In this document: one piece after another, positions 16,123 through 24,730 of the stretch
How the letters are laid out: every line of letters begins with the position of its first letter
Position numbering within the stretch: position 1 is the stretch's first letter
NCBI GenBank assembly: GCA_023150195.1
Contig: JAKLLI010000001.1
Span: forward strand, 1-29,165
Source: Azonexus sp.
GTDB taxonomy: Bacteria > Pseudomonadota > Gammaproteobacteria > Burkholderiales > Rhodocyclaceae
Length of the DNA stretch: 29,165 bases
Reading direction: 5' to 3'
The notes under the pieces: model-generated
What the model saw: only the letters and a program-made list of their open reading frames with translations
What the model was told of the DNA's origin: nothing
The model's database searches: none
Made by a program: the position numbers and the translations under genes

Positions 16123-18256
16123 GTTTGGCCTCCTCTGTTTTGGTCAGCGGCAGACGAATGTCGATTCGCGCACCGCCTTCCGGGGCATTACTGATTTCAA
16201 TACGACCCTGATGCTCGTCCACGATCTTGCGGACAATGGGCAGACCCAGACCGGTACCGCGGGCCTTGGTCGTCACATAGGGTTCAAAAATTCGCGGCAA
16301 CAATTCGACCGGGAAACCGGGACCGTTATCGGCAATCGTCAGTCGCGCATAACGGCCCAGCAGTTCGGTGGTGACCACGATATGCGCGTCCTCGCGACCC
16401 TCAAGGGCATCCTCGGCATTGCGCAGCAGGTTATGAATGATTTGCCGCAATTGCGTGGCATCGCCCAGCACCGGCGGTAATGCCTCGGTGAAATGCAGTT
16501 CGATGGTGGCCGACGAACTTTCGTACAGGCCCATGACTTCACCGATCAGGCCGTTCAAATCCAGCGGCGCCACTTCCGGAGCCGGCATGCGGGCGTAGTC
16601 GCGGAAATCATCGACCATGCGTTTCATCGCCTGCACCTGATTGATGATGGTTTGCGTACCCCGCGCCAGCATGTCCGCATCGCCATTGGCCAGCTTGGCG
16701 GCCAGCTTGTGTTGCAGACGCTCGGCCGAAAGCTGGATGGGGGTCAGCGGGTTCTTGATTTCATGCGCCAGACGCCGCGCCACTTCACCCCAGGCAGCAC
16801 TGCGCTGCGCAGCGATCAGCCGGGTCACATCGTCGAACACCACCACGTCACCACCACCGCTCGCCTCCGGCAAACGCGAACCCCTCAGCAGCAGCACCTG
16901 CGGCATGCCGTTGGGGCGTTCCAGTTCCAGCTGAGCCTGCCATTCCGCATCTTCCGTGGCGTCAAAGTGCTCGCGGATGAACTGGCCGACAATCTGCTGC
17001 CGCGGCCAAGCCACCGGCGCCACACCGATCAGGCCGGAAAAATCATCCTCGAGAATGGTCAGCGCCCCCTCGTTGACCGTGCGCAAGGCAAACCGGCGGT
17101 CAAACACCATGACCCCGGCGGAAAGATTGGCCAGAATGGATTCCAGATAGCCACGCGCAGATTCCAGTTCACCGCGATGGCGTTCGGTTTCGCGGCGGGC
17201 ATCATCCAGCTGCCGGGTCATGCGGTTGAAGGACTGCGTCAGTACCCCCAGTTCATCGCCGCTGTACACCGCCTGACGCGGCGAGAAGTCGCCCTGCGCC
17301 ACCGCCTGCGTGCCCTCGGCCAGACGGTAGAGGGGCGCCACCAGCCGCCGCGCCATCAGGTAAGCCAGCGCGAAGGCCGAAAACAGGGCGACCAGCACGG
17401 TCAACGTCAAGGTCAGGGCATAAATCCGCGTCAGGCCCTGACGCGCCAGTTGCAGTTCCTGATAGTCGCGATAGACCGCCTGCACCGCTTCCGCATCCAT
17501 CGCCAGGCCATTGGGCACCGCCTGCGTGACCAGCAAAATGCGCGGCTCTTCGAAAATTTCGCGGGAATTGACCGGGCGCAGCACCCGCAAATACAGGCTG
17601 TCGCCCTCGCCTTCAACAGTGCTCACGCCACGCGAATTCCGGGCTTCCTTCAATTGTGCCTGCGACGGCAGTTCGGGCAGACGATTGCCCAAATCGCCGG
17701 TAGCCGAGGACAGCATCTGTCCCCCAACCGAAAACAAGGCGGCGCTTTGTATCCCTTTTTCCTCTCGTTGCCGGAAGAGCACGGAACGCCGGGACGGCTC
17801 CGCGATATCGGACAACTCGGTTGCCATGTCGCGCGCCTTGTCGCTCAGGTCTTCGAGCAGGGAATCAAGGGCGGAACGGCCAAGGTGCAGGCCAGACTCC
17901 AGCGCCTTTTCCACCCGCACATCGAACCAGCTTTCAATCGAGCGCGTCACGAACTGCACCGAGACACCATAGACCAACGCCCCCGGCAACACCGCGATGA
18001 CCCCGAACATCAGCATCAGACGCAACTTGAGACGGGCGCCAAACACCTGCGCCTGATAATCGCGCCACAAGGAACGCAGCTGCCAGCCCACCAGCGCCAG
18101 CATGGCCAGGGCCAACAGCACATTCAGCGCGATCAGCAACGGGTAATTGCGGGAAAAAACCACCGTATCGGCGGCTGTGGACATCAGCAGCAGGAACCAC
18201 AAAATGCCCCCGATCGCCGCGGCAAAAGCCCCGCCAGCTGCCAGAAAGCGCTTCAT
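16100..18256 (-). CDS. ntrY: NtrY-like membrane sensor histidine kinase
   Basis: This 718-residue kinase has two N-terminal hydrophobic segments (~8-28 and ~38-58), a third at ~78-103, a periplasmic-size sensor region and a further membrane helix (~280-302). These are followed by a HAMP domain (MARRLVAPLYRLAEGTQAVA), a PAS domain (~375-480), the H box with His498 (RLAHEIKNPLTPIQLSAERL) and the ATPase domain (N box NLLRNAEDAL, DNGPGFP, GTGLGLPIV). It should phosphorylate the adjacent NtrX-like regulator. The family is tied to nitrogen and redox control, but the signal here is unknown. ATG 18254-18256 has GGAGG upstream and overlaps the DUF4390 stop (ATGA), preferable to a start 16 codons earlier inside that gene. 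Confidence 0.93.
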   Translation of the reverse strand: MKRFLAAGGAFAAAIGGILWFLLLMSTAADTVVFSRNYPLLIALNVLLALAMLALVGWQLRSLWRDYQAQVFGARLKLRLMLMFGVIAVLPGALVYGVSVQFVTRSIESWFDVRVEKALESGLHLGRSALDSLLEDLSDKARDMATELSDIAEPSRRSVLFRQREEKGIQSAALFSVGGQMLSSATGDLGNRLPELPSQAQLKEARNSRGVSTVEGEGDSLYLRVLRPVNSREIFEEPRILLVTQAVPNGLAMDAEAVQAVYRDYQELQLARQGLTRIYALTLTLTVLVALFSAFALAYLMARRLVAPLYRLAEGTQAVAQGDFSPRQAVYSGDELGVLTQSFNRMTRQLDDARRETERHRGELESARGYLESILANLSAGVMVFDRRFALRTVNEGALTILEDDFSGLIGVAPVAWPRQQIVGQFIREHFDATEDAEWQAQLELERPNGMPQVLLLRGSRLPEASGGGDVVVFDDVTRLIAAQRSAAWGEVARRLAHEIKNPLTPIQLSAERLQHKLAAKLANGDADMLARGTQTIINQVQAMKRMVDDFRDYARMPAPEVAPLDLNGLIGEVMGLYESSSATIELHFTEALPPVLGDATQLRQIIHNLLRNAEDALEGREDAHIVVTTELLGRYARLTIADNGPGFPVELLPRIFEPYVTTKARGTGLGLPIVRKIVDEHQGRIEISNAPEGGARIDIRLPLTKTEEAKHGNHSGR

Positions 18257-18849
18257 TTGGCCTCCGTCGCCAGCGGCTGCAAGGCCGTTGTCCAGCGTTT
18301 CCACTCGGAGGCCAGGGTCCAGTCCTTGTTGCCCAAGGCGCTAATCTGGAAAGGACGCGGCAATTGCGCCACATCCAGATGCAGGCGTAGCGCCGCCTGA
18401 TAGCCATCCCCCGCCGCCATCCCCTTGTCGATCACCAGCCACTGACGCACGCGCGACAGCACACGCAGGGCATCGCCCAGGGTTTCAAAGGACTGGTGCA
18501 AGCCCCCGGTACTCAAGCGATATTGGCGGGTGAGCGCATGATAGGAAAGCCGGTGATTCTGGCTGGCCGTCACCAATTTGCTGTCAAACCAGTACCAGCG
18601 TTCACGGGTCAACTCGAATTCGGTCACGAAATTCAGCGCCACGCCGCGGTTGACCGCTTCTTCCAGCCGCGAGGTCAGCTCGAACTTGAAATCGGCGGAC
18701 AACACATAGCCATCCTCGGTCGCGCTCAACTTGGGATCCTGTACCTCGATTTCTGCGGTCCACGCCAGTGCCGGCACGAAAACGAGCAGGAGCAGCCAGT
18801 AACGCAGGCGCTCAAGCCAGTTTTTCGAGGAGGCCATAGTAGAAGCCAT
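18253..18849 (-). CDS. DUF4390 domain protein, likely exported or membrane-anchored
   Basis: This ~198-residue protein has an N-terminal hydrophobic stretch (WLLLLVFVPALAWTAEI) that looks like a signal peptide or anchor. The mature part is a beta-rich domain with SADFKFELTSRLEEAVNRGV, a WYWFD segment and LSYHALTRQYRLSTGG, the pattern of DUF4390. That family sits between rsmB and ntrY in many betaproteobacteria and has no known function. The start is uncertain. ATG 18849 has a GGA at good spacing; ATG 18837 gives a protein 4 residues shorter with no visible ribosome-binding site. Either overlaps the end of rsmB by 26-38 bp. Its stop overlaps the ntrY start, suggesting a periplasmic role linked to the NtrY sensor (inference). 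Confidence 0.82.
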   Translation of the reverse strand: MASTMASSKNWLERLRYWLLLLVFVPALAWTAEIEVQDPKLSATEDGYVLSADFKFELTSRLEEAVNRGVALNFVTEFELTRERWYWFDSKLVTASQNHRLSYHALTRQYRLSTGGLHQSFETLGDALRVLSRVRQWLVIDKGMAAGDGYQAALRLHLDVAQLPRPFQISALGNKDWTLASEWKRWTTALQPLATEAK

Positions 18850-20071
18850 CGTGATCCGCATCGGGCAGTAACTGTTCGGCGTGAAGCTGCCGCGCTTGCG
18901 GCTGCCGGGCGAGAAAGGCGCGCAATTGTTCGCCGTTTTCCTCAGGGAACACCGAACAAGTCGCATACAGCAGTCTACCGCCCGGCCGCAGGACCTGCCA
19001 CAAGGCATTCAGGATACGCGCCTGGGTGGCGGCGAAGCTGGCGACATCGGCATCCCGCCGCAGGTATTTGGCGTCCGGATTTCGCCGAACCACGCCGCTG
19101 GCTGTACACGGCACATCCGCCAGCACCGCATCGAAAGGCTGACCATCCCACCAGTCGGCCACCTTGACGCAATCGGCCACCTTCACCTGCGCGTCGAGAT
19201 GCAAGCGGGCCAGCCCTTCGCTGACCCGGCGGCAGCGCGCCGGCTTGAGATCGAGCGCCAGCAGCTCGAGATCGTTTTGCTCCAGTAAATGCGCGGTCTT
19301 GCCGCCGGGCGCGGCACAGGCATCCAGCACCCGACTTCCCGCGGCCGGCGCCAGCAATTCGGCCGCCCGCTGCGCCCCGGGGTCCTGCACCGACACCTGA
19401 CCATCGAAAAACCCGGGTAAGCGATCCACCGACACGGGCTGATCGAGCGCCAGCCCCACCTCACCCACCGGCCGGCAGCCAATCCCCAATGCCGCCAGCT
19501 GTTCGGCATAGGCATTCCGATCCTGCTGGCGACGATTGACACGCAGGCCCATCGGTGGCGCCTGATTGCCGGCGGCCACAATCTGGGGCCACTGCGCCGG
19601 ATAGGCTTGCTGCAAACGGGCAAGCCACCAGTCCGGATGCTGCGCTGCCGCGACGGGATCGGCACTGACGGCTGCGGTCAACGCCCCCTGCTGACGTAAA
19701 AAGCTGCGCAGGACCGCGTTGACCAAGCCCCGAAATTTGCCGTGCAGCATTTCCCCGGCTGCCGATACCGCCTGATCCACCACGGTATGCACCGCATCCG
19801 GCCGGGTCTCAATGCGATACAGGGCGACCAGCAGCAAGGCACGTACCTCGTCGGCAGCCAGCGGGCGCTCGAGCAGGCGCGAGAGGAAAAATTCGCCGCG
19901 CCCATAGGCCCGCAAACTGCCATACACAATCTCCTGCACCGCTGGCCTGGCGGTGATATCGACCCGCGACAGCAAACCATCGGCAAGGCTCTGGCCCTTG
20001 CAGACGGCGGCGGTGATCTGTGCTGCCTGCAGCAGCGAGAAGGCGAGGGAGGTGTAGGGCAATCGGGACAT
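18812..20071 (-). CDS. rsmB: 16S rRNA (cytosine-967-C5)-methyltransferase
   Basis: RsmB is a 419-residue protein with an N-terminal NusB-like RNA-binding domain (~1-140, with RPAVQEIVYGSLRAYGRGE and HTVVDQAVSAAG) and a C-terminal SAM-dependent m5C methyltransferase domain. The SAM loop is LDACAAPGGKT (249-259). The two cysteines of the family mechanism are both present: Cys322 in ADVPCTASGVVRRNPD, expected to release product, by analogy with the family, and Cys372 in YATCSVFPEEN, expected to be the nucleophile. The ATG lies 34 bp from the divergent nuclease gene start. It heads the leftward group running to trkA. Confidence 0.95.
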   Translation of the reverse strand: MSRLPYTSLAFSLLQAAQITAAVCKGQSLADGLLSRVDITARPAVQEIVYGSLRAYGRGEFFLSRLLERPLAADEVRALLLVALYRIETRPDAVHTVVDQAVSAAGEMLHGKFRGLVNAVLRSFLRQQGALTAAVSADPVAAAQHPDWWLARLQQAYPAQWPQIVAAGNQAPPMGLRVNRRQQDRNAYAEQLAALGIGCRPVGEVGLALDQPVSVDRLPGFFDGQVSVQDPGAQRAAELLAPAAGSRVLDACAAPGGKTAHLLEQNDLELLALDLKPARCRRVSEGLARLHLDAQVKVADCVKVADWWDGQPFDAVLADVPCTASGVVRRNPDAKYLRRDADVASFAATQARILNALWQVLRPGGRLLYATCSVFPEENGEQLRAFLARQPQARQLHAEQLLPDADHDGFYYGLLEKLA

Positions 20072-20105
20072 GGTGCCGGATTATCGCACGGGGCATAATC
20101 CAGCC

Positions 20106-20993
20106 ATGCGTCGAATCTTCGCCTTGCTTGTGGGTCTTTTATTCGCCCTCCCAGCCCTCGCCTGGAATTCGGCGGGCCATCGCCTGAGCGCGGTGATTGC
20201 GTGGCAGTTCATGGCACCCGAGACGCGCCGTTTTGTCGAAAGAACCCTCAAGGATCACCCCGATCACAGCAACTGGGTAGCGAAATCCGGAACTGGTGAG
20301 GCCGTGCTGATCTTTGCCGAAGCCGCCAACTGGCCTGACAGCATCCGCCAGGATCCGCGCTTCTACGACGCGGAACGCGAGCCGCCGACGCCCCCGGTTG
20401 CGGGCCTACCCGACAACGCCCGCCATCGGGACTGGCATTACACGGATTTTGACCGCCACGGACGGCGAGGTAGAGGGCACATCGATCGCCAGATTGAGAT
20501 TTTAGCCCAATCAATACGGTCGACCGAAAATGCGCAGGAAATCACCTGGGCACTGCCGTGGCTAACGCATCTGATTGGCGACCTGCATCAGCCCCTGCAT
20601 GCCGGACGGGCGGAAGACCGGGGGGGCAACGAGATCGATATCATCGACACCGACAAGCCTGATCGCGCCCCCATCAACCTGCATCGCTGGTGGGACGATC
20701 TGCCAGGCAGCAGCAGCCTTCGTGGAGAACGCCTGAAGCAGCGTGCCGAAACATTAATGGCCGAGCATCTTCCGCCCCCGCAAGGATCGGTCGGGCTTTG
20801 GCTGGCCGAAAGTCGCCAGCTGCTAGAAGAGGCTTATCCGGATCGCCAGCGGGACGGTGTGTGGTTAGTAGAACCGGAATTCAAAGCCCGGGCGCAGCGC
20901 AGCGCCCGGCGTCAACTGCTAGCCGCAGGTTTCCGACTGGCACGCCAACTCGACGCCATTGTTGAGGCCCGGGTTTCACGTGGAACCCGCTGA
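20106..20993 (+). CDS. Exported S1/P1-type zinc nuclease
   Basis: This 295-residue protein has a signal peptide (residues 1-19, ending FALPALA). The mature protein begins with Trp20, which is essential because its free amino group binds zinc. All nine ligands of the S1/P1 family can be matched by spacing: Trp20, His25 (WNSAGHR), Asp78 (NWPDS), His111 (DWHYTDF), His155 and Asp159 (HLIGD), His165 (LHAG), His193 and Asp197 (NLHRWWDD). The enzyme should degrade single-stranded DNA or RNA, or remove 3' phosphates, in the periplasm or medium. ATG 20106 was preferred over an earlier start that would bury the signal peptide. The gene faces opposite to its neighbours fmt and rsmB. Its last codons contain a parS-like site. 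Confidence 0.92.
   Translation: MRRIFALLVGLLFALPALAWNSAGHRLSAVIAWQFMAPETRRFVERTLKDHPDHSNWVAKSGTGEAVLIFAEAANWPDSIRQDPRFYDAEREPPTPPVAGLPDNARHRDWHYTDFDRHGRRGRGHIDRQIEILAQSIRSTENAQEITWALPWLTHLIGDLHQPLHAGRAEDRGGNEIDIIDTDKPDRAPINLHRWWDDLPGSSSLRGERLKQRAETLMAEHLPPPQGSVGLWLAESRQLLEEAYPDRQRDGVWLVEPEFKARAQRSARRQLLAAGFRLARQLDAIVEARVSRGTR
20972..20987. other. parS-like ParB-binding site 2
   Basis: GGTTTCACGTGGAACC matches the consensus TGTTTCACGTGAAACA at 13 of 16 positions and 13 of 14 in the core (CACGTG at 20977-20982). The sequence is a near-perfect palindrome. It lies inside the last codons of the nuclease gene (encoding VSRGT), 7 bp from the adjoining fmt stop. Confidence 0.65.
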
Positions 20994-21917
20994 TCAACCC
21001 GCCGAGTCGAAGCGATCCCCAACCTTGAGCGGATGCCCGGCCAGGAATTGCTGGACAGACAATCGCTTGCCACCCGCTTTTTGCAGTTCAGTGAGGGCCA
21101 GCGCACCCTCGCCACAGGCAACAACCACCTGCTGACGGTCGACGGCAAGAATCTGCCCGATTTCGCCCTGACCGGCGACAGGCTGGGCGCCCCAGACCTT
21201 GATGCGTTGCCCGGCAAACACCGCCTGCGCCCCCGGGAAAGGATTGAAGGCGCGCACATGTCGATCGAGCACGACGGCCGGGCGAGCCCAGTCAATCAAG
21301 GCCTCGGCCTTGTCGATCTTGTGCGCGTAGGTGACACCTTCGTCGGGTTGGGCAACGGCCGGCAAGGGTAAGGCAGCCAGGGCGTCAACAATCAGCCGCG
21401 CGCCCAGCGCCGCCAGCCGGTCGTGCAAACTGGCGCCGGTATCGTCTGCCGCAATCGGGAAGGCTTCCTTCAACAACACCGGTCCGGTATCCAGCCCGAC
21501 TTCCATCTGCATGATGCAGACACCGGTTTCCGCATCACCGGCCTGCAGCGCCCGTTGAATCGGTGCCGCACCACGCCAGCGTGGCAACAAGGAGGCATGG
21601 ATGTTCAAACAGCCCCAACGGGGCAGATCGAGTACCGCCTGCGGCAGGATCAGGCCATAAGCGGCCACCACCATGACATCCGCCGCCACTGCTGCAATCC
21701 CCGCCTGCGCTTCGGCATCCTTCAAGGTCAGCGGCTGGAAAACCTCGATCCCGTGCGCCAGCGCCAGTTGCTTGACTGGCGACGCCTGCAGGCTCATGCC
21801 GCGACCGGCAGGGCGATCCGGCTGACTCAACACCAGCGCCACCTCGTGCCCGGCGGCAATGATGGCGGCCAGTGCCTGTGCCGCAAATTCTGGCGTTCCC
21901 GCAAAAATGACCCTCAC
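20994..21917 (-). CDS. fmt: Methionyl-tRNA formyltransferase
   Basis: Fmt is a 307-residue enzyme that transfers a formyl group from 10-formyltetrahydrofolate to methionyl-initiator tRNA. The N-terminal Rossmann domain begins [13 protein letters not shown]. The folate-binding and catalytic signature [19 protein letters not shown] is complete, including the catalytic Asn/His. The C-terminal tRNA-binding domain is the OB-fold-like segment from ~205. The start is a GTG (21915-21917) that overlaps the def stop (GTGA), showing coupling with deformylase. Its stop abuts the stop of the convergent nuclease gene with no gap. Confidence 0.97.
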   Translation of the reverse strand: MRVIFAGTPEFAAQALAAIIAAGHEVALVLSQPDRPAGRGMSLQASPVKQLALAHGIEVFQPLTLKDAEAQAGIAAVAADVMVVAAYGLILPQAVLDLPRWGCLNIHASLLPRWRGAAPIQRALQAGDAETGVCIMQMEVGLDTGPVLLKEAFPIAADDTGASLHDRLAALGARLIVDALAALPLPAVAQPDEGVTYAHKIDKAEALIDWARPAVVLDRHVRAFNPFPGAQAVFAGQRIKVWGAQPVAGQGEIGQILAVDRQQVVVACGEGALALTELQKAGGKRLSVQQFLAGHPLKVGDRFDSAG

Positions 21918-22417
21918 GCGGTCACCCGCGCCTGCTTGGCCAATTTGTTACGAATGCGCCCCTGTTTGAGCGTGGACAGATGATCGACAAACACCTTGCC
22001 GTTCAGGTGATCGATTTCATGCTGTATACACACCGCCAGCAGCCCGTCGGCCTTCAGGGTTTGCGCCTTGCCGTCGAGATCCAGATAGCGCACCGTGACC
22101 TGTTCCGAACGCTCCACCTTGTCGTAAATGCCGGGCACCGACAAACAGCCTTCTTCACCGATGGCCAGCCCGGCTTCCTCGACGATTTCTGGGTTGATGA
22201 AGACCTGAAGTGCGTTCTTCTCTTCGGACACATCGATCACGACCACTCTTCTGTGAACGTCGACCTGAGTCGCCGCCAGACCGATACCCGGCGCTTCATA
22301 CATGGTCTCGGCCATGTCGGCCGCCAGACGACGAATGCCATCGTCAATTTTGTTGACCGCCGCAGCGACTTTCTTGAGCCGGGGATCCGGGAAACGCAAA
22401 ATGGGTAGAAGTGCCAT
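21914..22417 (-). CDS. def: Peptide deformylase
   Basis: Def is a 167-residue metalloenzyme that removes the formyl group from new polypeptides. All three motifs are intact: GIGLAATQ (44-51), EGCLSVPG with metal ligand Cys91, and QHEIDHLNG with His133, catalytic Glu134 and His137. The length is typical of the bacterial type. It is first in the def-fmt pair. No strong ribosome-binding site was seen before the ATG; the region upstream is shared with the divergent LysM gene. Confidence 0.97.
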   Translation of the reverse strand: MALLPILRFPDPRLKKVAAAVNKIDDGIRRLAADMAETMYEAPGIGLAATQVDVHRRVVVIDVSEEKNALQVFINPEIVEEAGLAIGEEGCLSVPGIYDKVERSEQVTVRYLDLDGKAQTLKADGLLAVCIQHEIDHLNGKVFVDHLSTLKQGRIRNKLAKQARVTA

Positions 22418-22561
22418 GGGAATCAGAGATTAAAAGCTTGCCCGCTTAGGTTATTACGTGCAGAATCTAAAGGAATTTCCGAGATAAAGAACGTGCTTGC
22501 GCAGGCTGTTGGGACAGCCGGGATTGCCAGACGTTCCGTCAGTACCCGAGGGTTTAAGACT

Positions 22562-23596
22562 ATGGTTCGCATTATATCCGCGCTCTTCCTGGCCGTATCG
22601 GCCGTCTGCGCATCGGCGGCCGAGCCGCTCGCTCTGGTCAACAACCCGCCCGACCGTCATGTCGTGGTCAAAGGCGACACGCTGTGGGGTATCTCCGGGA
22701 AATTCCTCAAGCAGCCTTGGCGCTGGCCGGAAGTCTGGCGCATGAACAAGGAACAGATCAAGAATCCGCACCTGATTTATCCCGGTGACGTCGTCTGGCT
22801 CGACATGTCCGACGGCAGCCCGCGCCTGCGTCTGGGCAAGCCGCTCAACAGCCGGGTGCAGCCCCAAGTGTATTCAAGCCCGGTGCAGCAGGTCATTCCC
22901 AGCATTCCGGCCAACATCATCGAACCCTTCATTTCCCAGCCGCTGATCATCGAAGCCGGCACCGAAGGCGACGCTGAGATCCCCGCCGTCCGCATCGTGG
23001 CCACCCAGGAAGATCGCGTGTTGCTCGGCAATGGCGACACCGCGTTTGCGACCGGCATTCCCGATGTCAGCATTGAAAAGTGGCAGGTCTATCGCCCGGG
23101 CAAGCCGCTCAAGGATCCGGAAACCGGTGCCGTGGTTGCACACGAAGCCTTCTTCCTCGGCAACGCCCAACTGGTCCAGCCGGGTGAACCGGCCACCCTG
23201 CGCATCACCCGTGCCAAGGAAGAAATCACCCGCGGCGACTGGCTCAAGCCAGCCCCGGAACCCACCATCGTCGCCTACGTCCCGCATCGCCCCAACCAGG
23301 AAGTTAATGCCCGAGTGATGTCGATCTACGGTGGCGTCAATGAAGGCGGTACCAATTCGGTCGTCGCCCTGAATCGCGGCGCCAGTGACGGTATCGAAAA
23401 CGGTTATGTCGTGGCCCTGTATCGCAAGCGGGTCTCCGTCGATCTGGACGAGCGTCTGCGCCGTGTCGAAACCCCGATTCCAGAAGAACGCTACGCGCTG
23501 GCCTTTGTGTTCCGGACCTTTGCCCACGTCTCCTACGCACTGGTGATGGAATCCTCAAAGTCGGTTGTCGTGGGAGATTCCGCCCGCAATCCATGA
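22562..23596 (+). CDS. LysM-domain exported protein
   Basis: This 344-residue protein has a signal peptide (MVRIISALFLAVSAVCASAA, cleaved near residue 19-20). One LysM domain (~33-81, HVVVKGDTLWGISGKFL ... YPGDVVWL) binds peptidoglycan. The remaining ~260 residues are beta-rich with no catalytic motif that I recognise; they resemble the uncharacterised LysM proteins often found directly upstream of dprA in betaproteobacteria. The start at 22562 places the basic residue and hydrophobic core correctly; an earlier in-frame start would bury the signal peptide. The stop overlaps the dprA start (ATGA). Confidence 0.88.
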   Translation: MVRIISALFLAVSAVCASAAEPLALVNNPPDRHVVVKGDTLWGISGKFLKQPWRWPEVWRMNKEQIKNPHLIYPGDVVWLDMSDGSPRLRLGKPLNSRVQPQVYSSPVQQVIPSIPANIIEPFISQPLIIEAGTEGDAEIPAVRIVATQEDRVLLGNGDTAFATGIPDVSIEKWQVYRPGKPLKDPETGAVVAHEAFFLGNAQLVQPGEPATLRITRAKEEITRGDWLKPAPEPTIVAYVPHRPNQEVNARVMSIYGGVNEGGTNSVVALNRGASDGIENGYVVALYRKRVSVDLDERLRRVETPIPEERYALAFVFRTFAHVSYALVMESSKSVVVGDSARNP

Positions 23597-24666
23597 GCGA
23601 CACCGACGGACTGGCCGCCTGGTTGCGGCTCACCCTGCCCGCAGGCATCGGCGGCGAGACGCAACGAAAGCTTCTCGCCGCTTTTGGTTTACCCGAGGCT
23701 GTTTTTGCCGCTGGACGCGAAGCGGTGCGGTCAGTGATCGGCAAGAAGGCCGATCTGCTTTTCGATTTTTCAGACTTCGCGGCCGTCGACCGCAACCTGG
23801 CCTGGGCTCAGCAACCGGGACAGCGCATTCTGGCCTTGGGCGACGCGGACTACCCGCCGGCACTACTCGAAATTCCCGATCCCCCCAGCCTGCTTTTTGT
23901 TCGCGGTCAAGCCGAATTGCTTCGCCAGCCCGGCCTGGCCATCGTCGGCAGCCGGAACGCCACCCCGCAAGGCCTGCGCGATGCCGCGGCCTTTGCGCAA
24001 CATCTGGCAACTCAAGGCTGCTGCATCATCAGTGGTCTGGCGCTGGGCATCGACGCCGCCGCCCACCGCGGTGCCTTGGCGGCCAATGGCGCCACCGTCG
24101 CGGTCACTGGAACCGGGCCGGATCGCCTCTATCCTGCCCGCAACCGCGAACTGGCGCTGGCAATCGCCGAGCGCGGTGTCATCGTCTCCGAATTTCCCCT
24201 AGGCACACCGGCCCAGGCCGCCAATTTTCCCCGCCGCAATCGCATCATTGCCGGTTTGTCGCGCGGCGTCCTCGTGGTTGAGGCCGCGCTGGAAAGTGGT
24301 TCGCTGATCACGGCGCGCCTGGCCGGCGAACAGGGACGCGAAGTCTTTGCGATTCCCGGCTCCATCCACTCGCCGGTGGCTCGTGGCTGTCATCAGTTGA
24401 TTCGGCAAGGCGCCAAACTGGTGGAAACCGCCGCCGACATTCTGGAAGAGCTGGGGCAAACAGCCCTCCGGACGCCCGTGCCACCCACCCCGGTGCACGC
24501 CGAACATCCTCTGCTAACCGCCTTGGGACATGCCCCCTGTTCCCTGGATGAACTTGTCGCACGCAGCAACATGGCAGCCGACAGTGTCCTCGCTGAACTC
24601 CTGATGCTGGAACTTTCCGGCGAAATCGCTGCCTTGCCGGGCAACCGCTACCAAAAACTGAACTGA
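23593..24666 (+). CDS. dprA: DNA-processing protein DprA (Smf)
   Basis: DprA is a 357-residue protein that binds incoming single-stranded DNA and loads RecA during natural transformation. The central extended Rossmann fold carries IVGSRNATPQG (~117-127), SGLALGIDAAAHRGAL (~147-162), GTGPDRLYPARNREL (~173-187), FPRRNRIIAGLS and VVEAALESGSLITARLA. All are conserved parts of the ssDNA-binding pocket. The N-terminal ~70 residues form the SAM-like extension. The C-terminal ~60 residues (HPLLTALGHAPCSLDELVAR) form the winged-helix domain. It is translationally coupled to the LysM gene. Other competence genes are not in the window. Confidence 0.95.
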   Translation: MSDTDGLAAWLRLTLPAGIGGETQRKLLAAFGLPEAVFAAGREAVRSVIGKKADLLFDFSDFAAVDRNLAWAQQPGQRILALGDADYPPALLEIPDPPSLLFVRGQAELLRQPGLAIVGSRNATPQGLRDAAAFAQHLATQGCCIISGLALGIDAAAHRGALAANGATVAVTGTGPDRLYPARNRELALAIAERGVIVSEFPLGTPAQAANFPRRNRIIAGLSRGVLVVEAALESGSLITARLAGEQGREVFAIPGSIHSPVARGCHQLIRQGAKLVETAADILEELGQTALRTPVPPTPVHAEHPLLTALGHAPCSLDELVARSNMAADSVLAELLMLELSGEIAALPGNRYQKLN

Positions 24667-24730
24667 GTGCCGCCCTTGCCAAGCAGTCAGGCGCCCACTT
24701 ATCATGCCCCGCACTCAACAGGCAGACCCC

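Noticed and set aside
14824..16194. A 456-codon plus-strand frame opposite ntrX
   Set aside because: It has biased His/Gln/Gly composition and no family features, while the opposite strand has clear receiver and helix-turn-helix domains.
16493..18400. A 635-codon plus-strand frame opposite ntrY
   Set aside because: It is rich in His/Gln/Arg with no domain, and lies opposite a full kinase with all motifs. It is a shadow frame.
20072..20105. Candidate -10 hexamers (GATAAT on minus, CATAAT on plus) between rsmB and the nuclease gene
   Set aside because: The gap is only 34 bp, the minus-strand hexamer is 8 bases from the rsmB ATG, and no matching -35 was found.
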